A DNA stretch of 64,000 nucleotides from JACCTU01 sp963798985 (GCA_963798985.1 CAWCVL010000005.1:186001-250000), one strand, 5' to 3'. Shown: positions 54,475 to 63,506, counted from the first letter of the stretch. Made by a program: numbers and translations. The notes: generated from the sequence alone by a model not told the origin.

Positions 54475-56304
54475 ATGGCTGACTACGACCTCTACCGGGA
54501 GCTCGGGCAGCAGCTTCGGGTCGACGCGGTCCGTGCGAGCGCGAAGGCCGGATCCGGGCATCCCACGTCGTCGATGTCCGCCGCAGACCTCGCGGCCGTG
54601 CTGCTCGCGGGGCACTTCCGCTACGACTACGACAACCCGAAGAGCCCGGCGAACGACCGCCTGATCTTCTCGAAGGGCCACGCTTCACCGCTCGTCTACG
54701 GGCTCTTCCGCGCGGCCGGCGTCCTCAGCGAAGAGGAGTTCGGCACGTACCGGCAGTTCGGCTCGCCGCCTCGAGGGACATCCGACGCCGGTGCTCCCGT
54801 GGGTCGACGTCGCGACCGGCTCGCTCGGGCAGGGGCTGCCGATCGGGGTCGGGATGGCGCTCGCGGGCAAGCAGCTCGACCGGCTGCCGTTTCGCGTCTG
54901 GGTGATCTGCGGCGACAGCGAGATGGCCGAAGGGCTCGATGTGGGAGGCCATCGAGCACGCCGCGTTCTACAAGCTCGACAACCTGACGGCGATCATCGA
55001 CGTCAACCGCCTCGGTCAGCGCGGCGAGACGATGCACGGCTGGGACCTCGCGTACTTCTCGCGCCGGCTCGAAGCGTGCGGCTGGAACGCGATCGAGGTC
55101 GACGGCCACGACGTCGAGCAGATCGACGCGCGCCTACGAGGAGGCCGAGTCGACGACGGGCAAGCCGACCGCGATCGTCGCGAAGACGATCAAGGGCAAG
55201 GGCTATTCGAAGGTCGAGAACCAGGACGGCTGGCACGGGAAGGCGATCGCAGAGGAAGCGATCGAGGAGCTCGGTGGGATCCGCAACATCGTCGTCGACG
55301 TCCCGAAGCCGCAGGCCGGCACGCCGCACGCGTTCGAGACCGGCAGCCGCGCGACTGGCCGACGCTACGAGGTCGGGTCGAAGGTCGCGACGCGCCGCGC
55401 GTACGGCGACGCGCTCGCCGCGCTCGGCGCCGCGGACGGCAAGGTCGTCGCGCTCGACGGCGAGGTCTCGAACTCGACGTACGCGGAGATCTTCGGCAAG
55501 GCGCACCCCGAGCGCTTCTTCGAGATGTTCATCGCGGAGCAGCAGATGGTCGCCGCCGCGGTCGGCATGCAGGTGCTGGGCTGGAAGCCGTTCGCCTCCA
55601 CGTTCGCAGCGTTCGCCTCGCGCGCGTACGACTTCGTCCGCATGGCGGCGATCTCGCGCGCGACGATCAAGCTCTGCGGCTCGCACGCAGGCGTGTCGAT
55701 CGGCGAGGACGGGCCGTCGCAGATGGCGCTCGAGGACCTCGCCGAGTTCCGCGCGATCCACGGCTCGACCGTGCTCTACCCGAGCGACGGCAACCAGACG
55801 GTGAAGCTCGTGCGCGCGATGGGCGACCTCGAGGGGATCTCGTTCCTGCGCACGACGCGCGCGGACACGCCGGTGATCTACGGCCCCGACGAGGAGTTCC
55901 CGGTCGGCGGCAGCAAGACCGTGCGCGAGGGAGACGACGTCGCGATCGTCGGCGCGGGGATCACGCTGCACGAGGCGCTCGAGGCCGCCGACACGCTCGA
56001 AGCCGAAGGCATCTCGGCGCGGGTGATCGACCTCTACTCGGTGAAGCCGATCGACGCCGAGACGCTGCGAGGTCTCCAGATGCCGATCGTGACGGTCGAG
56101 GACCACTGGCCGGAGGGCGGGATCGGCGAAGCCGTGCTCTCCACGCTCGCCGGGCTCGAGGACGCGCCGCGCGTCACGAAGCTCGCCGTCCGCGACCTGC
56201 CGCACTCCGGCAAGCCCGACCAGCTGCTGAACGCGGCCGGGATCGACGCCGAGCACATCGCCGAGGCCGCTCGGCAGCTCGTGCGAGAGCGCGCCACGGC
56301 CTAG
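54475..56304 (+). CDS. tkt: Transketolase (three frameshifts)
   Basis: Segments in order: AKAGSGHPTSSMSAADLAAV, RLIFSKGHASPLVYGLFRAA, VATGSLGQGLPIGVGMALAG, MWEAIEHAAFYKLDNLTAI (thiamine-binding region), then RAYGDALAALGAADGKVVAL and FIAEQQMVAAAVGMQVLG with the catalytic Glu. Three +1 errors (near 54775, 54937, 55135) break the first half; the corrected length is 608 residues, the short transketolase class. Thiamine-diphosphate enzyme of the non-oxidative pentose-phosphate pathway, divergent from rpiB. Confidence 0.92.
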
Positions 56305-56313
56305 CTCGCGCTC

Positions 56314-56319
56314 TACCCT
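56314..56319 (+). promoter_or_regulatory. Candidate -10 box of the ABC-F gene
   Basis: TACCCT ends eight bases before the ATG at 56328 with no ribosome-binding site between them. Confidence 0.45.
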
Positions 56320-56327
56320 TAGGCGCG

Positions 56328-58222
56328 ATGGCAGTGGTCATCGCATCCAATCTCAAGAAAGAGCTCGGCGGAGACGTCCTGTTCGACGGCGTCTCCTTCA
56401 AGGTCGAGCGCCGCGACCGGGTGCGCTTTGGCCGGACCGAATGGAGCCGGCAAGACGACCCTGCTCCGGCTTCTGTCGGGCGAGACCGAGCTCCACGGCG
56501 GCGAGCTCGCGTTCCAGAAGGGCACCCGGGTCGCCCTGCACGACCAGCGGCCGCCGCTCGACCGCGCGCTCTCGCTCCGCGAGTACGTGCTCTCGGGCGC
56601 GCGCGACCTGATCTCGACCGAGGAGGAGCTGCGGCGGCTCGAGGAGGCGATGGGCGCGGGGGCACACGACCAGGCGACGCTGCGGCGCTACGGCGAGGCG
56701 CAGGCTCGGCTCGAGCACGCCGGCGGGTATGCGTGGCGGGAGCGCACGAACGCGGTCGTGCGCGGGCTCGGCTTCGCAGAGGACGACCTCGATCGCCCGC
56801 TCACGACCTTCTCGGGCGGCGAGCTGACGCGCGCCTCGCTCGCACGAGCGCTCAGCGGCGACCCCGATCTGATCCTTTTGGACGAGCCGACGAACCACCT
56901 CGACGTCGCGAGCCTCGAGTGGCTGGAGCGCGAGCTGCAGTCGCTCGACGCCGGCGTGATCCTCGTGGCGCACGACCGCTGGTTCCTCGAGGCGGTCACG
57001 AACGCGACGCTCGAACTGGTGGCAGGACGGGCGACGTTCTTCTCAGGCCCCTGGCACGCGTGGCGACTCGAGAAGGCGCAGCGCGCGGAGCACGCGCAGA
57101 AGACGGCCGACAGGATCGCGGTCGACATCGCGCGCCTCAACCGCTTCGTCGAGCGGTTCCGCTACAAGAAGGACAAGGCGAAGCAGGCGCAGGCGAAGCT
57201 GACGCAGATCGGCCGGCTGCAGCAGGAGCGCTCCACGGCGACCAGCGAGGTCGAGCTCCTCTCGCGCCGCTCGCGCTCGCTCGGGTTCGAGTTCCTGAAG
57301 CCCGCTCGAAGCGGGCGCACGGTCGCCGAGGTCGACGACCTCTACCTGTCCGCGGGCAGCAAGCACCTGCTCGTCGACACGTCGTTCGCGCTCGAGCGCG
57401 GCGAGCACGTCGGCGCTCATCGGCCCAAACGGCTCCGGCAAGACGACGCTGCTCGAGACGCTGCTCGGCAAGCGCGAGCCGGGCGCCGGCCGATTGCGGC
57501 TCGGCCACGGCGTCGAGGCGGCGTACTTCTCGCAGCAGGAGGTCGAGCTCGACGAGCGCGGCTCCGTGCTCCAGTGCGTCCAGACGATGACCGGGCTCCA
57601 GCGGCCGCAGGCGCAGTCGCTGCTCGGCAAGTTCCTCTTCTCCGGTTGGGGCGAGCACGAGAAGGCGGTCAAGGTGCTCTCCGGCGGCGAGCGGCGAAGG
57701 CTGGCACTCGCGATCGTCGTCGCGTCGGGCGCGAACTTCCTCGTGCTCGACGAGCCGACGAACCACCTCGACCTCGAGAGCCGCGAGGCGCTCGAGGCGG
57801 CGCTCGAGGCGTTCCCCGGCACCGTCCTGCTCGTCTCGCACGACCGCGCGCTGCTCGACGCGGTCGCCGAGCGAACGCTCGCGATCGAGCACGGACGCAT
57901 CAACTCGTACGACGGCGGCTGGGCCGACTACGTGCGGAACCGCGACGAGCGCGCCGCTGAGGCTGCGCCGCCGAAGCTCGAGAAGCCGAAGCCGCACGTC
58001 AAGCGCGAGCTGCCGGACCGAAAACGCTCGACCCGGCCGACGGAGCTCGACCTCGTCGAGGACGAGATCGCAACCCTGGAGACGACGGTCGCGGAGCTCG
58101 AGCAACAGCTCTCGGAGGACTGGGCGAACGTCGACGTGCTCGCCCGGCACCGACGCGCGCGCGACGACCTCCAGGCGCTGCTCGGCCGGTGGGAAGCACT
58201 GTTCGAACGGTCGCAGGCGTGA
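56328..58222 (+). CDS. ABC-F family ATPase (two frameshifts)
   Basis: Two ABC domains without membrane segments. First: GPNGAGKTTLLRLL, FSGGELTRASLARAL, LILLDEPTNHLDV. A charged linker follows with RFRYKKDKAKQAQAKLTQIG. Second: IGPNGSGKTTLLETLLG, LSGGERRRLALAIVV, LVLDEPTNHLDLES. The C-terminal tail is a coiled coil (DLVEDEIATLETTVAELEQQ). Both Walker A motifs follow a +1 error (near 56428 and 57413); corrected length 630. ABC-F proteins act on the ribosome in translation factor or antibiotic-protection roles; which one applies here is unknown. Confidence 0.9.
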
Positions 58223-58560
58223 GGGACTCGGCACGCGCGCTCGGGATCGTGGTGGCGATCGGCGTGGCAGCGGCGCTCGCCCTCGGGATCGCGCTCGGCC
58301 TGGCGCAGGACGAGAGCGTCCTGCAATGGGTCGGCTACATGCTCTCGATCGCGGGCGCGGTCACGATCGGGTTCGCCTGCTTCTCGGGTGCGCCGACCTC
58401 CGCGCGAAAGCACGTCGCGCGGCGGATCGGGCCAAGCGGTAACGAGGCGAAGGCCGCCGCTGTTGTCGAGTCGAAGCCGTTCGTCAGCGAGCTCGTCATC
58501 CTGTTCGCCGCAGGCCTGCTGCTTGTCGCCGCAGGCACCGCGCTCGAGCTTCTGACCTAA
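58219..58560 (+). CDS. Two-helix membrane protein (113 aa)
   Basis: GTG 58219 overlaps the ABC-F stop (GTGA), so it is the second gene of that operon. Hydrophobic segments at about 8-30 and 35-58, and a third near the C-terminus (VILFAAGLLLVAAGTALELL), flank a soluble loop. No family recognised. Its end overlaps the convergent response regulator by four bases. Confidence 0.55.
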   Translation: MRDSARALGIVVAIGVAAALALGIALGLAQDESVLQWVGYMLSIAGAVTIGFACFSGAPTSARKHVARRIGPSGNEAKAAAVVESKPFVSELVILFAAGLLLVAAGTALELLT

Positions 58561-59126
58561 CTCTTCGCGAAGGTCGCGATCAGCGCCTCCGCGACCACCT
58601 TCAGCGGGCGGCCCGAGACCTGGCTCGCCTTGCGGAGGCGGGCGAACGCCTCGTCCTCGCTCAACCCCTCCTTCTCCATCAGGAGTCCCTTCGCGCGCTC
58701 GATCGCCTTGCGCGCGGCGAGCGCTTCGCCGAGCGACTCGGCCTCCTCGCGGAGCGCGCTCAGCTCGTCGTGTCGTGCGCGCGCAGTCTGGATCGCGGGT
58801 AGCAGGTCCTGCTCGCGGAACGGCTTCACGAGGTAGCCGAACACGCCCGCCTCCACCGCCCGCGCGACGAGCTCCTCCTGCCCGTACGCGGTGAGCATCA
58901 CGATCGGCAGCGGGCGCTCGTCGAGGATCCTGCGCGCGGCCTCGATCCCGTCGAGCTTCGGCATCTTCACGTCGAGGATCGCGAGGTCGGGCTGCTCGGT
59001 GCGCGCGAGCTCGACGGCCTGCTCGCCGTCCTTCGCCTCGGCGCAGACCTCGAAGCCGGCCCGCTCGAGCAGGTCGCGCAGGTCGAGGCGGATGATCGTC
59101 TCGTCCTCGGCAATGAGGATCCGCAC
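58557..59126 (-). CDS. ANTAR-domain response regulator, PdtaR/AmiR type
   Basis: 189 residues. Receiver domain with EDE acid cluster (about 7-9), phospho-acceptor in LAILDVKMPKLDG (Asp near 52) and the Lys in YLVKPFREQD. A helical linker leads to a C-terminal ANTAR RNA-binding domain with RKAIERAKGLLMEKEGLSE and AFARLRKASQ. ANTAR proteins act as antiterminators on paired hairpins in nascent RNA. The likely partner is the GAF/HisKA_2 kinase at 60436-61851, as in PdtaS/PdtaR. Confidence 0.9.
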   Translation of the reverse strand: MRILIAEDETIIRLDLRDLLERAGFEVCAEAKDGEQAVELARTEQPDLAILDVKMPKLDGIEAARRILDERPLPIVMLTAYGQEELVARAVEAGVFGYLVKPFREQDLLPAIQTARARHDELSALREEAESLGEALAARKAIERAKGLLMEKEGLSEDEAFARLRKASQVSGRPLKVVAEALIATFAKS

Positions 59127-59132
59127 CGGACG

Positions 59133-59142
59133 AGTGTAGGGT
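59133..59142. promoter_or_regulatory. Overlapping divergent -10 boxes for the ANTAR regulator and the VOC protein
   Basis: TAGGGT (59137-59142) ends seven bases before the + strand GTG at 59150. Minus-strand TACACT (59133-59138) ends six bases before the GTG at 59126. The two boxes share two base pairs, so the promoters probably compete for polymerase. Confidence 0.5.
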
Positions 59143-59149
59143 CGGCGAC

Positions 59150-59510
59150 GTGGAGCGCGTGGTCGGGATCGGCGGGACGTTCTTCCGCGCGCGCGACGCT
59201 GAGAAGCTCCGCGCCTGGTACGCGGAGCACCTCGGCTTCGACCTGCAGGACTTGGGGTGGCCAGGTGTTCTCCGCGGAGCAGGCCGACGTGACCGTGTGG
59301 TCGATCTTCGCGGGCGAGAGCGACTACTGGCCCTCCGGGCAGCAGTGGATGCTCAACTACCGCGTCCGTGACCTCGACGCGATGCTCGAGCAGCTTCGCG
59401 CCGCGGGCGTCGCCGTCGACGACAAGACCTCGGAGGACGAGAACGGCCGCTTCGGGTGGGCCGCCGACCCGGAGGGCAACCGCTTCGAGCTCTGGCAGCC
59501 GCGTCGCTAG
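59150..59510 (+). CDS. Glyoxalase/VOC family protein (one frameshift)
   Basis: 119 residues after removing one base near 59254. It begins GGTFFRARDAEKLRAWYAEHLGFDL and continues VFSAEQADVTVWSIFAG and AADPEGNRFELWQP, the paired beta-alpha-beta-beta-beta pattern with the C-terminal DPEGN metal Glu region. Members are metal-dependent lyases, dioxygenases or resistance proteins; substrate unknown. Confidence 0.8.
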
Positions 59511-59535
59511 AGGGTGCGGATCTGCGAGAGCAGAT

Positions 59536-60378
59536 TCAGGCCCGCTGCGCCACGGTCATGCGCGCCCGCTGCACCAGCTCGTATCCGTCTCCGTCCGTGG
59601 TCCGCTGGTGGGCTTCGAGGTTCTGGGCGATCAACTCGCGGCACCGGGCGAGCTGCTGGTCGTCGCAGCGGTCGAGCAGCAGGCGGACGCCGTGGCTGAA
59701 TATCCACGCCTCGACGTGGCCGGCATCGGCGAAGCGAAACCGCTCGATGACGTCGATGCGCCATCGGGCGGGTGAAGCCGGCTGCCACCAGGGCGTCGTC
59801 GAGCACCGCTGCCTTGTCGAACTCGTCAAGCTCGGCATCGGCGGCGACGGGCCGAACAGCTCGGCGGCGATGTCGTCCATCCACGGGAAGCCGGACGGCC
59901 CGTCGAAGATCGACAGGGCGAGGGTGCCGCCCGGCGCCAGCACCCGGCGGAGCTCCCGGAGGACCCGCGGCGGGTCGGGCGGGAAGAAGATCATGAACCC
60001 GCCGGTGACCACATCGAACCAGCCGTCGGGCAGGTCGAGGTCCTCGGCATCGCCGACACGCGCCTCGGCGTTGCGGATGCCCTTGGCGGTGAGCTCGGCG
60101 TTGAGCTGCTCGACCATCCCCGCCGCGAGGTCGATGCCGAGCACCGAGCCGTCGGGGCCGACGGCGTCGAGCGCCGGGTAGAGGCACGCACCGCGACCGC
60201 AGGCGATGTCGAGGACCTTGACGCCCCGGTCGAGATCTGCCGCGGCGACCAGCGCCCGACCGAACGGGGCGAAGAACCCCACCACCTGGTCGTAGCTCTC
60301 GGCGGCAGCTGAGAACGCTCCGCCCACGATCGCCTTCGGGTCGGGCTGATCCGTGGGGGTGTCCACCTCGTCCCTCAC
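59536..60378 (-). CDS. Class I SAM-dependent methyltransferase
   Basis: 280 residues. SAM motif I is VLDIACGRGACLYPALD near 55; SVLGIDLAAGMVEQ, ARVGDAEDLDLPDGWFDVV and RVLRELRRVLAPGGTLALSIFD follow, the UbiE/Coq5-like layout. In the middle (about 59767-59860) the given frame reads a Ser/Thr/Trp-rich stretch, while the neighbouring frame gives ELDEFDKAAVLDDALVAAGF, which is far more natural. A compensating pair of indels is therefore likely. Substrate unknown. Confidence 0.8.
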   Translation of the reverse strand: MRDEVDTPTDQPDPKAIVGGAFSAAAESYDQVVGFFAPFGRALVAAADLDRGVKVLDIACGRGACLYPALDAVGPDGSVLGIDLAAGMVEQLNAELTAKGIRNAEARVGDAEDLDLPDGWFDVVTGGFMIFFPPDPPRVLRELRRVLAPGGTLALSIFDGPSGFPWMDDIAAELFGPSPPMPSLTSSTRQRCSTTPWWQPASPARWRIDVIERFRFADAGHVEAWIFSHGVRLLLDRCDDQQLARCRELIAQNLEAHQRTTDGDGYELVQRARMTVAQRA

Positions 60379-60435
60379 CGCAGCGACCGAACTGGCGGAT
60401 CGCCTCGGCCTGTTCTGCCCATGCGCTCCACGCTA

Positions 60436-61851
60436 CTAGGCCGGGAACGTCACGACTGCGCGCAGGCCCGCGCCGTTCGAGTCCAGCGCAAGTGAGCCGC
60501 CGAGCTCGTCGCGGACGAGGGCGCTGACGATCGAGAGGCCCGTGCCGGTCTCCGGCTCGCCGGCCAATGCCCGTCGCCGTCGTCGGAGATCGAGAGCACG
60601 ACGTCGCCGTCGCGACGCCTGAGCTCGACGCTCACCGACGAGCCGCCGTGCTCGAGCGCGTTCTGGAGTAGCTCGCTGAAGACGAGCGCAAGCGCCGTCG
60701 CGCGGTCGCCGGACGAGCTGCACCGGCTCCAGCGACGACTCGACGTGCTTCCCCGCCGCCAGCCCCTGGACGAGCATCGCGCGCAGCCGGTCGACGAGGT
60801 CGGCGAGCTCGACCTCCTCCTCGCGCCGCTCCATCAGCACCTCGTGCACCGCCGCGATCGCGAGCACGCGGTTGACCGAATCCTCGAGCGCCTTGCGCGG
60901 GTCCAGGTCCGGCGCGCGGGCCTGCAGCCGCAGCAGCGACGCGACCGTCTGCAGGTTGTTCTTGACGCGGTGGTGGATCTCTTGTGCGAGCACGCCGCGC
61001 ATCACCGCGCGCCCGTGCTCCAGAGCAACGGCGGCGTGCGACGCGATCGACGCCAGCAGCGCGTTCTCCTCGTCGGTGAACGGCGTATCGCGGTCGCAGA
61101 CGAGCTCGCCGATCTGCCTGCGCTTCCACCGCAGCGGCAGGCGCACCGCGTACGCGCCGGAGCGACCTTCGGGCCACGCGATCTTCCCGTCCTCGAGGAC
61201 GAGTGCGGCGCCGGTCGCCCCGACCGCCGCGATCGTCGTCTTGACGATCGCCTCGAGCGACTCCTCGAGGTAGAGCGACTCCGACACGGCCTCGGAGATG
61301 CGCGCGAGCGACTCGAGCTCGTGGACGCGCAGCTGGGCCTGCGCGTACAGCTGCGCGTGCTCGATCGACTGGGCGACCTGCGCGGCGATCGAGAGCAGCA
61401 GGCCGATCTCGCTCTCCCCGAACTCGCGAGGCCGGATCGTCCGGATGTTCAGCGCGCCTTCGAGCTTCCCGTCGCGCGCGACGATCGGGACCGCGAGGAT
61501 CGACTCGTACTCGTCCTCGGGCAGGTTCGGAAAGGGCTTGAAGCGTGGGTCGAGGTGCGCCTGCGCCGCGATCATCACCGGAGCGCGCTCCGACGCTGCC
61601 GTACCGGTGATCCCTTCGCCCGGCCGCATCCGAGGCGTCCGCGTGAGCTCCTCCACGTGAGAGCCGTGCGTCGCGCGCAGCACGAGCTCGCCGGACCGCG
61701 CCTCGTACAGGTAGACGAAGCACGCATCGGCCTCGAGTGCGACGGCGACCCGCCTCGCGATCAGGCCGAGCACCTCCTCGAGGTCGAGCGACGAGTTGAC
61801 GGCTGCGATCGTCTCGGTCAGGAGGCCGAGGTGGCGTGCGCTCTCGTCCAT
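60436..61851 (-). CDS. GAF-domain sensor histidine kinase, PdtaS-like (HisKA_2)
   Basis: 471 residues. A first GAF domain (about 15-170) includes ADACFVYLYEARSGELVLRA and GEGITGTAASERAPVMI. A second, GAF-like region (about 180-310) follows, then the HisKA_2 box with phospho-acceptor His in LAQEIHHRVKNNLQTVASLL. The ATPase domain is interrupted by two indels (near 60705 and 60560); the corrected reading gives LVFSELLQNALEHGG and SISDDGDG with TGTGLSIVSALV. No membrane segment, so cytosolic. Probable partner of the ANTAR regulator 1.3 kb downstream. Confidence 0.88.
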   Translation of the reverse strand: MDESARHLGLLTETIAAVNSSLDLEEVLGLIARRVAVALEADACFVYLYEARSGELVLRATHGSHVEELTRTPRMRPGEGITGTAASERAPVMIAAQAHLDPRFKPFPNLPEDEYESILAVPIVARDGKLEGALNIRTIRPREFGESEIGLLLSIAAQVAQSIEHAQLYAQAQLRVHELESLARISEAVSESLYLEESLEAIVKTTIAAVGATGAALVLEDGKIAWPEGRSGAYAVRLPLRWKRRQIGELVCDRDTPFTDEENALLASIASHAAVALEHGRAVMRGVLAQEIHHRVKNNLQTVASLLRLQARAPDLDPRKALEDSVNRVLAIAAVHEVLMERREEEVELADLVDRLRAMLVQGLAAGKHVESSLEPVQLVRRPRDGACARLQRATPERARARRLVGERRAQASRRRRRALDLRRRRRALAGEPETGTGLSIVSALVRDELGGSLALDSNGAGLRAVVTFPA

Positions 61852-61897
61852 CTGCCGATTGTGCCCGTCCGCCGGATGTCCTAGGTTTCTGCCTGCG

Positions 61898-62380
61898 TTG
61901 TCGCTCTACGACTGGCTTCTCTTCCTGCACATCCTGACCGCGTTCGCCCTCGTGGCGGCGCTCGTCGTCTTCTGGATCATCGGGATCGTGGCCCGAACCG
62001 TCGACCGGCCGGCCGAGTCGTTGCGCTACTTCCGGGTCGCACGGCCCGCCAACGTGCTCGTGGTCATCGGCTCGCTCGGCACGCTCATCTTCGGAGTCTG
62101 GCTCGCGATCGAGCGCGACGAGTACCAGGTCTGGGACGGCTGGATCATCGCCGCGCTCATTCTCTGGGCGATCTCCACGGAGACAGGCAGGCGGGGAGGC
62201 GTCCCGTACATGGAGGCCCAGAAACTCGCGGAACAGCTCGCGGCCGAAGGACGCGGCGAGGAGTCGAGCCCCGAGCTTCGCGCGAGGCTCAAAGACCCGA
62301 AGGGGATGACGCTCAACGGCATCTCGAGCCTCGCGGTGCTGCTCCTGCTCATCGACATGATCTACAAGCCCGGGGCATGA
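61898..62380 (+). CDS. DUF2269-like integral membrane protein
   Basis: 160 residues from a TTG at 61898. Four helices: YDWLLFLHILTAFALVAALVVFW, ANVLVVIGSLGTLIFGVWLAI, DGWIIAALILWAIST and a C-terminal NGISSLAVLLLLIDMIYKPG. The first helix with its early His matches the predicted-integral-membrane DUF2269 pattern. Its stop overlaps the ATG of the next membrane gene (ATGA). Confidence 0.65.
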   Translation: MSLYDWLLFLHILTAFALVAALVVFWIIGIVARTVDRPAESLRYFRVARPANVLVVIGSLGTLIFGVWLAIERDEYQVWDGWIIAALILWAISTETGRRGGVPYMEAQKLAEQLAAEGRGEESSPELRARLKDPKGMTLNGISSLAVLLLLIDMIYKPGA

Positions 62381-62841
62381 ACGTGCTCGCCGCGATCCGG
62401 CCGGACGATTGGAACTTCGCGCTGCTGCTGCACGTGCTCGGCGCGATGCTGCTCGTCGGAGGCCTGACCTGCGCGGTCACGGCGTTCTGGCTCGGCTGGA
62501 GGCGCGACTCCGCGACGTTCTCGCGGCTCGGCTTCTGGTCGCTCCTCGTGGTCGCGTTCCCGTCGTGGTGGCTGATGTTTGTCGGGGGCCAGTGGATCGC
62601 TTCCAAGGAGGGTTTCGACGACCTCGAGCCGACCTGGATCGAGATCGGCTACATCACCGCCGAGCCCGGCGGCCTGCTCCTCCTGATTTCGATCATCCTG
62701 ACGGGGATCGGCATCCGGCGACTTCGCCGCGACGACCGGCCCGGCCCGAGCCTCCTCGTCCGGATCGGCACCGTGCTGACAACGATCGCCCTCGCCGCGT
62801 ACCTCGTCGCGGTCTGGGCGATGAGCGTCAAACCGGACTAG
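62377..62841 (+). CDS. Integral membrane protein paired with the DUF2269-like gene
   Basis: 154 residues with four helices: WNFALLLHVLGAMLLVGGLT, GFWSLLVVAFPSWWLMFVGG, GGLLLLISIILTGIGI and TIALAAYLVAVWAMSVKP. The first helix has the same His-containing LLLHVLGAMLLV pattern as its neighbour, suggesting duplication and a heteromeric membrane complex. Function unknown. Coupled to the upstream gene by an ATGA overlap. Confidence 0.6.
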   Translation: MNVLAAIRPDDWNFALLLHVLGAMLLVGGLTCAVTAFWLGWRRDSATFSRLGFWSLLVVAFPSWWLMFVGGQWIASKEGFDDLEPTWIEIGYITAEPGGLLLLISIILTGIGIRRLRRDDRPGPSLLVRIGTVLTTIALAAYLVAVWAMSVKPD

Positions 62842-62854
62842 CCCATCTGGGCTA
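62839..62854. terminator. Short palindrome over the stop codon
   Basis: TAGCCCATCTGGGCTA, containing the stop codon of the membrane gene, forms a small stem. A weak terminator at best. Confidence 0.25.
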
Positions 62855-62899
62855 ACAGAATCCTTACCCGACAGAGGGATTTTGCCCACAGACGGGGAA

Positions 62900-62905
62900 T
62901 AGGTT
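62900..62905 (+). promoter_or_regulatory. Candidate -10 box of the PRC-barrel gene
   Basis: TAGGTT ends seven bases before the GTG at 62913; no ribosome-binding site is visible. Confidence 0.45.
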
Positions 62906-62912
62906 CAGCGCA

Positions 62913-63167
62913 GTGTCCGCCCTCGCCTACGACCTCCGCCGCACGATGGGCTACATCGTCGCCGACTCACGCGGCCGGGTTCTCGGCAAGGTCGAGTCGC
63001 CGATGTACGGCACTCGCCCCGACGAGCCGGACGCGATCTCAGTGCGCAAGGGCTTCTTCGGGCGACGGCGCCACCTCGTTCCCGCAGACGCAATCGAGCA
63101 GATCGACGCCACCAGCGGCGTGATCGGGCTCCGCGTCCCGCGCGAGAACGTCCAGAGCTTCCTCTAG
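62913..63167 (+). CDS. PRC-barrel domain protein
   Basis: 84 residues from a GTG. The single small beta-barrel reads GYIVADSRGRVLGKVESPMY, DAISVRKGFFGRRRHLVPAD and IDATSGVIGLRVPRENVQSF, the PRC-barrel (DUF2171-like) pattern. Such proteins bind RNA or other proteins; no specific role can be given. Followed immediately by a strong hairpin terminator. Confidence 0.75.
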   Translation: MSALAYDLRRTMGYIVADSRGRVLGKVESPMYGTRPDEPDAISVRKGFFGRRRHLVPADAIEQIDATSGVIGLRVPRENVQSFL

Positions 63168-63194
63168 AGCCGAAAGTCCTTCGGACTTTCGGCT
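63168..63194 (+). terminator. Rho-independent-like hairpin after the PRC-barrel gene
   Basis: A perfect 12-bp stem, AGCCGAAAGTCC and its complement, closed by a TTC loop (a C-TTCG-G tetraloop core). It starts on the base after the stop codon. Confidence 0.75.
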
Positions 63195-63223
63195 TGAACA
63201 GCGCCTCAGCGCTCCATTCGCCG

Positions 63224-63428
63224 GTTGCTCACGGGCGGGCAAGCCCGCCCTCCGCGCACGTTCGACTCTGCGGCTCCTGAACGACCACGGGGCGCCTTGG
63301 CAGCGCCCCGCGATCGGCCGTCAGTTGCCGGCCCAACGCCGCAGAGCGTCAGGCCGGAGCCACCATCATTTCGCGGTTGGCAACGTGTCCAGTGCCGCGG
63401 AGGGCGGGCTTGCCCGCCCGTGAGCAAC
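63224..63428. repeat. 205-bp palindromic element with 33-bp perfect inverted arms
   Basis: Bases 63224-63256 and 63396-63428 are exact inverted copies (33 bp, beginning GTTGCTCACGGGCGGG). Each arm contains its own hairpin, GGGCGGGC-AA-GCCCGCCC. The 139-bp interior adds pairing segments: CTCTGCGGC/GCCGCAGAG, GGGGCGC/GCGCCCC and CACGTT/AACGTG. No clear target-site duplication flanks it. Both strands read open frames across it, but these are by-products of the symmetry. This fills the 339-bp gap between the PRC-barrel and glnA genes, together with the two terminators. Confidence 0.7.
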
Positions 63429-63458
63429 TGCGCGCAGGTCACTGCGAAGAAGGAGGGC

Positions 63459-63484
63459 AACGGGGGAACCACGGGTTCCCCGTT
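63459..63484 (-). terminator. Hairpin repeat, copy B, after glnA
   Basis: AACGGGGGAACC pairs with GGTTCCCCGTT (one bulged G) around a three-base loop. On the minus strand it lies 22 bases after the glnA stop and is followed by a pyrimidine-rich tail (CCCTCCTTC), the same as copy A at 33393-33419. Confidence 0.6.
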
Positions 63485-63506
63485 AGAGGTGCCGACGCAG
63501 CGCTCG

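Noticed and set aside
14239..62000. Reading the broken genes as pseudogenes or programmed frameshifts
   Set aside because: Breaks are almost all +1, fall in essential enzymes, differ in sequence context, and lack slippery sites with downstream structure.
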